7,386 nt of DNA from Nitrosomonadales bacterium (GTDB lineage Bacteria > Pseudomonadota > Gammaproteobacteria > Burkholderiales > SG8-41). The position numbers and the translations under genes were made by a program. The notes below the pieces were generated by a model. That model was not told where the DNA came from. It saw only the letters and a program-made list of their open reading frames with translations, and did not search any database. Numbering within the stretch: the first letter of the stretch is position 1; every line of letters begins with the position of its first letter. Below are positions 6,547 to 7,386 of the stretch, in pieces. The DNA lies in assembly GCA_009885185.1 (NCBI GenBank), contig VFLF01000668.1, positions 1 to 7,386 on the forward strand. Direction: 5' to 3'.

Positions 6547-7275
6547 TTACGGCTTCGCGCCTGGCCCGCCCGTCAGCGGCACAAACCGCACCGCGAGCAC
6601 ACGCTGCGTTTGCGATTTACCATCGGTGGCCTTGGTGATCAGCAACAGTTCCTGGTGCGAACCTTGCGCGCCCACCGGAATCACCAGCTTGCCGCCGGGT
6701 TTCAACTGCTCGATCAGTGCTGGCGGCACCTCGCGCGCCGCCGCCGTCACCATGATCGCATCGAACGGCGCGGCCTCGCGCCACCCCTGATAACCGTCAC
6801 CGATGCGCGTAACCACATTGCGATAACCCGCCGCGGCAAGCCGTTGCGCGGCGAGCTTGCCCAGCGGTTCGACGATTTCGATGGTGTAAACCGTTGGCAC
6901 CAGTTCAGCCAACACCGCCGCCTGATAACCCGAGCCGGTACCGATTTCCAGCACCTTTTCGTTGCCGGAAAGCTCCAGCAGCTCCGTCATCAATGCCACG
7001 ATATACGGCTGTGAAATCGTTTGACCATTGCCGATGGCCAGCGGCGTATTGCGATAGGCGCTGGCCTCGTCACCCGGCGCGACAAAACGGTGGCGCTCCA
7101 CTTTGCGCAGCACGTTCATCACTCGCACGCCGAACACCGACCGCCCGGTTTCGGCGCCAGTATCGCGCGCCATGGCAGCGATCTCATCGGCCATTTTCGC
7201 GCGGGCCGCGGTGTAGTCTTGCGCGGATGCGGTTCCCATGACTATCGCGAGCAACAATCCTGTCAGGTTTTTCAT
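6547..7275 (-). CDS. pcm: Protein-L-isoaspartate O-methyltransferase with signal peptide
   Basis: PIMT methylates isoaspartyl residues formed by ageing of Asn/Asp, using S-adenosylmethionine, and so starts their repair. It has 242 residues. The family signature runs from AYRNTPLAIGNGQTISQPY (73-91) through the SAM-binding motif VLEIGTGSGYQAAVLAEL (108-125), IGDGYQGW (158-165), FDAIMVTAAA (171-180) and LKPGGKLVIPVG (191-202). Unlike the usual cytosolic enzyme it begins MKNLTGLLLAIVMGTASA before Gln19, a typical signal peptide with a probable cleavage after ASA, pointing to the periplasm. The ATG at 7275 is preferred over an in-frame TTG three codons earlier because it starts the signal peptide with a lysine; the Shine-Dalgarno is weak for both. 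It lies directly downstream of a strong terminator, so it should have its own promoter, which I could not place in the short gap. Confidence 0.9.
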   Translation of the reverse strand: MKNLTGLLLAIVMGTASAQDYTAARAKMADEIAAMARDTGAETGRSVFGVRVMNVLRKVERHRFVAPGDEASAYRNTPLAIGNGQTISQPYIVALMTELLELSGNEKVLEIGTGSGYQAAVLAELVPTVYTIEIVEPLGKLAAQRLAAAGYRNVVTRIGDGYQGWREAAPFDAIMVTAAAREVPPALIEQLKPGGKLVIPVGAQGSHQELLLITKATDGKSQTQRVLAVRFVPLTGGPGAKP

Positions 7276-7282
7276 ACCAGCC

Positions 7283-7316
7283 AAAACAAAAAGGGCATAC
7301 CGTTTCCAGTATGCCC
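7283..7316 (-). terminator. Intrinsic terminator of the gene entering from the right edge
   Basis: On the minus strand the eight-base stem GGGCATAC / GTATGCCC encloses eight bases and is followed by TTTTTGTTTT. It lies 40 bases after the stop codon of the right-edge gene and just before pcm, separating the two transcripts. Confidence 0.88.
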
Positions 7317-7320
7317 CTCG

Positions 7321-7357
7321 ATTTGCCGCCTGACAATCCAGGCGCGCATCTGCAAAT
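7321..7357 (-). repeat. Two-stage stem in the 3' untranslated region of the right-edge gene
   Basis: The inner stem CGCCTG / CAGGCG (7327-7332 with 7339-7344) is stacked directly on the outer stem ATTTGC / GCAAAT (7321-7326 with 7352-7357), with a seven-base bulge on one side. The outer arm reaches into the stop codon. It precedes the intrinsic terminator and has no T-run of its own, so it may protect the 3' end or be chance. Confidence 0.4.
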
Positions 7358-7386
7358 TACTTCTTGGCGGGTGCGTCTGCCTTCGG
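7357..7386 (-). CDS. C-terminal end of an unidentified gene (cut by the right edge)
   Basis: The last nine codons before a TAA read PKADAPAKK, an Ala/Lys-rich tail. The reading frame is inferred from the stop codon standing 40 bases before a strong intrinsic terminator on the same strand, and from the coding-like composition. Nothing can be said about function. It is too short to be certain it is coding. Confidence 0.5.
   Translation of the reverse strand, partial: PKADAPAKK

Noticed and set aside
7276..7284. An in-frame TTG start for pcm three codons upstream
   Set aside because: The ATG at 7275 starts a normal signal peptide (MKN...), and TTG has no better ribosome-binding site.

Overview
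The window looks like ordinary chromosomal DNA from a high-GC proteobacterium. A betaproteobacterium is my best guess, inferred from the style of the NirB, FeSOD, PuuD-like and exported PIMT proteins rather than from any marker gene. I see no rRNA, tRNA, CRISPR array, transposase or phage gene. Every gene runs on the minus strand except one at about 4.5-5.0 kb.

Left part (1-4344, minus strand): a tightly packed nitrate/nitrite assimilation operon. It encodes a 914-residue assimilatory nitrate reductase with a C-terminal [2Fe-2S] BFD-like domain (nasA), then a uroporphyrinogen-III C-methyltransferase (cobA), then the N-terminal third of the NADH-dependent nitrite reductase large subunit (nirB), which runs off the left edge. 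Both junctions are 4-base stop/start overlaps (ATGA, GTGA). The logic is a complete route: nitrate to nitrite by NasA, nitrite to ammonium by siroheme-containing NirB, and CobA for the first committed step towards the siroheme.

Intergenic region 4345-4530: the divergent control region between nasA and a DUF192 gene. It holds a very good sigma-54 promoter match facing nasA (TGGCAC-N5-TTGCT), placed so close to the ATG that the mRNA would be almost leaderless. It also holds several inverted repeats and three TGGTG boxes on one helical face, resembling NtrC half-sites. This is the most interesting part of the window.

Middle (4531-5682): an exported DUF192 protein on the plus strand converges with iron superoxide dismutase (sodB, minus strand). 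They share a bidirectional terminator, preceded by an unusual heptamer repeat that folds back on itself.

Right part (5683-7386, minus strand): a short five-helix membrane protein related to the membrane domain of urate hydroxylase PuuD, then an L-isoaspartyl protein methyltransferase with a signal peptide, then a strong intrinsic terminator and the last nine codons of another gene cut by the right edge. No gap without a gene exceeds 200 bases. I found no clearly new biological system; the leads are regulatory.
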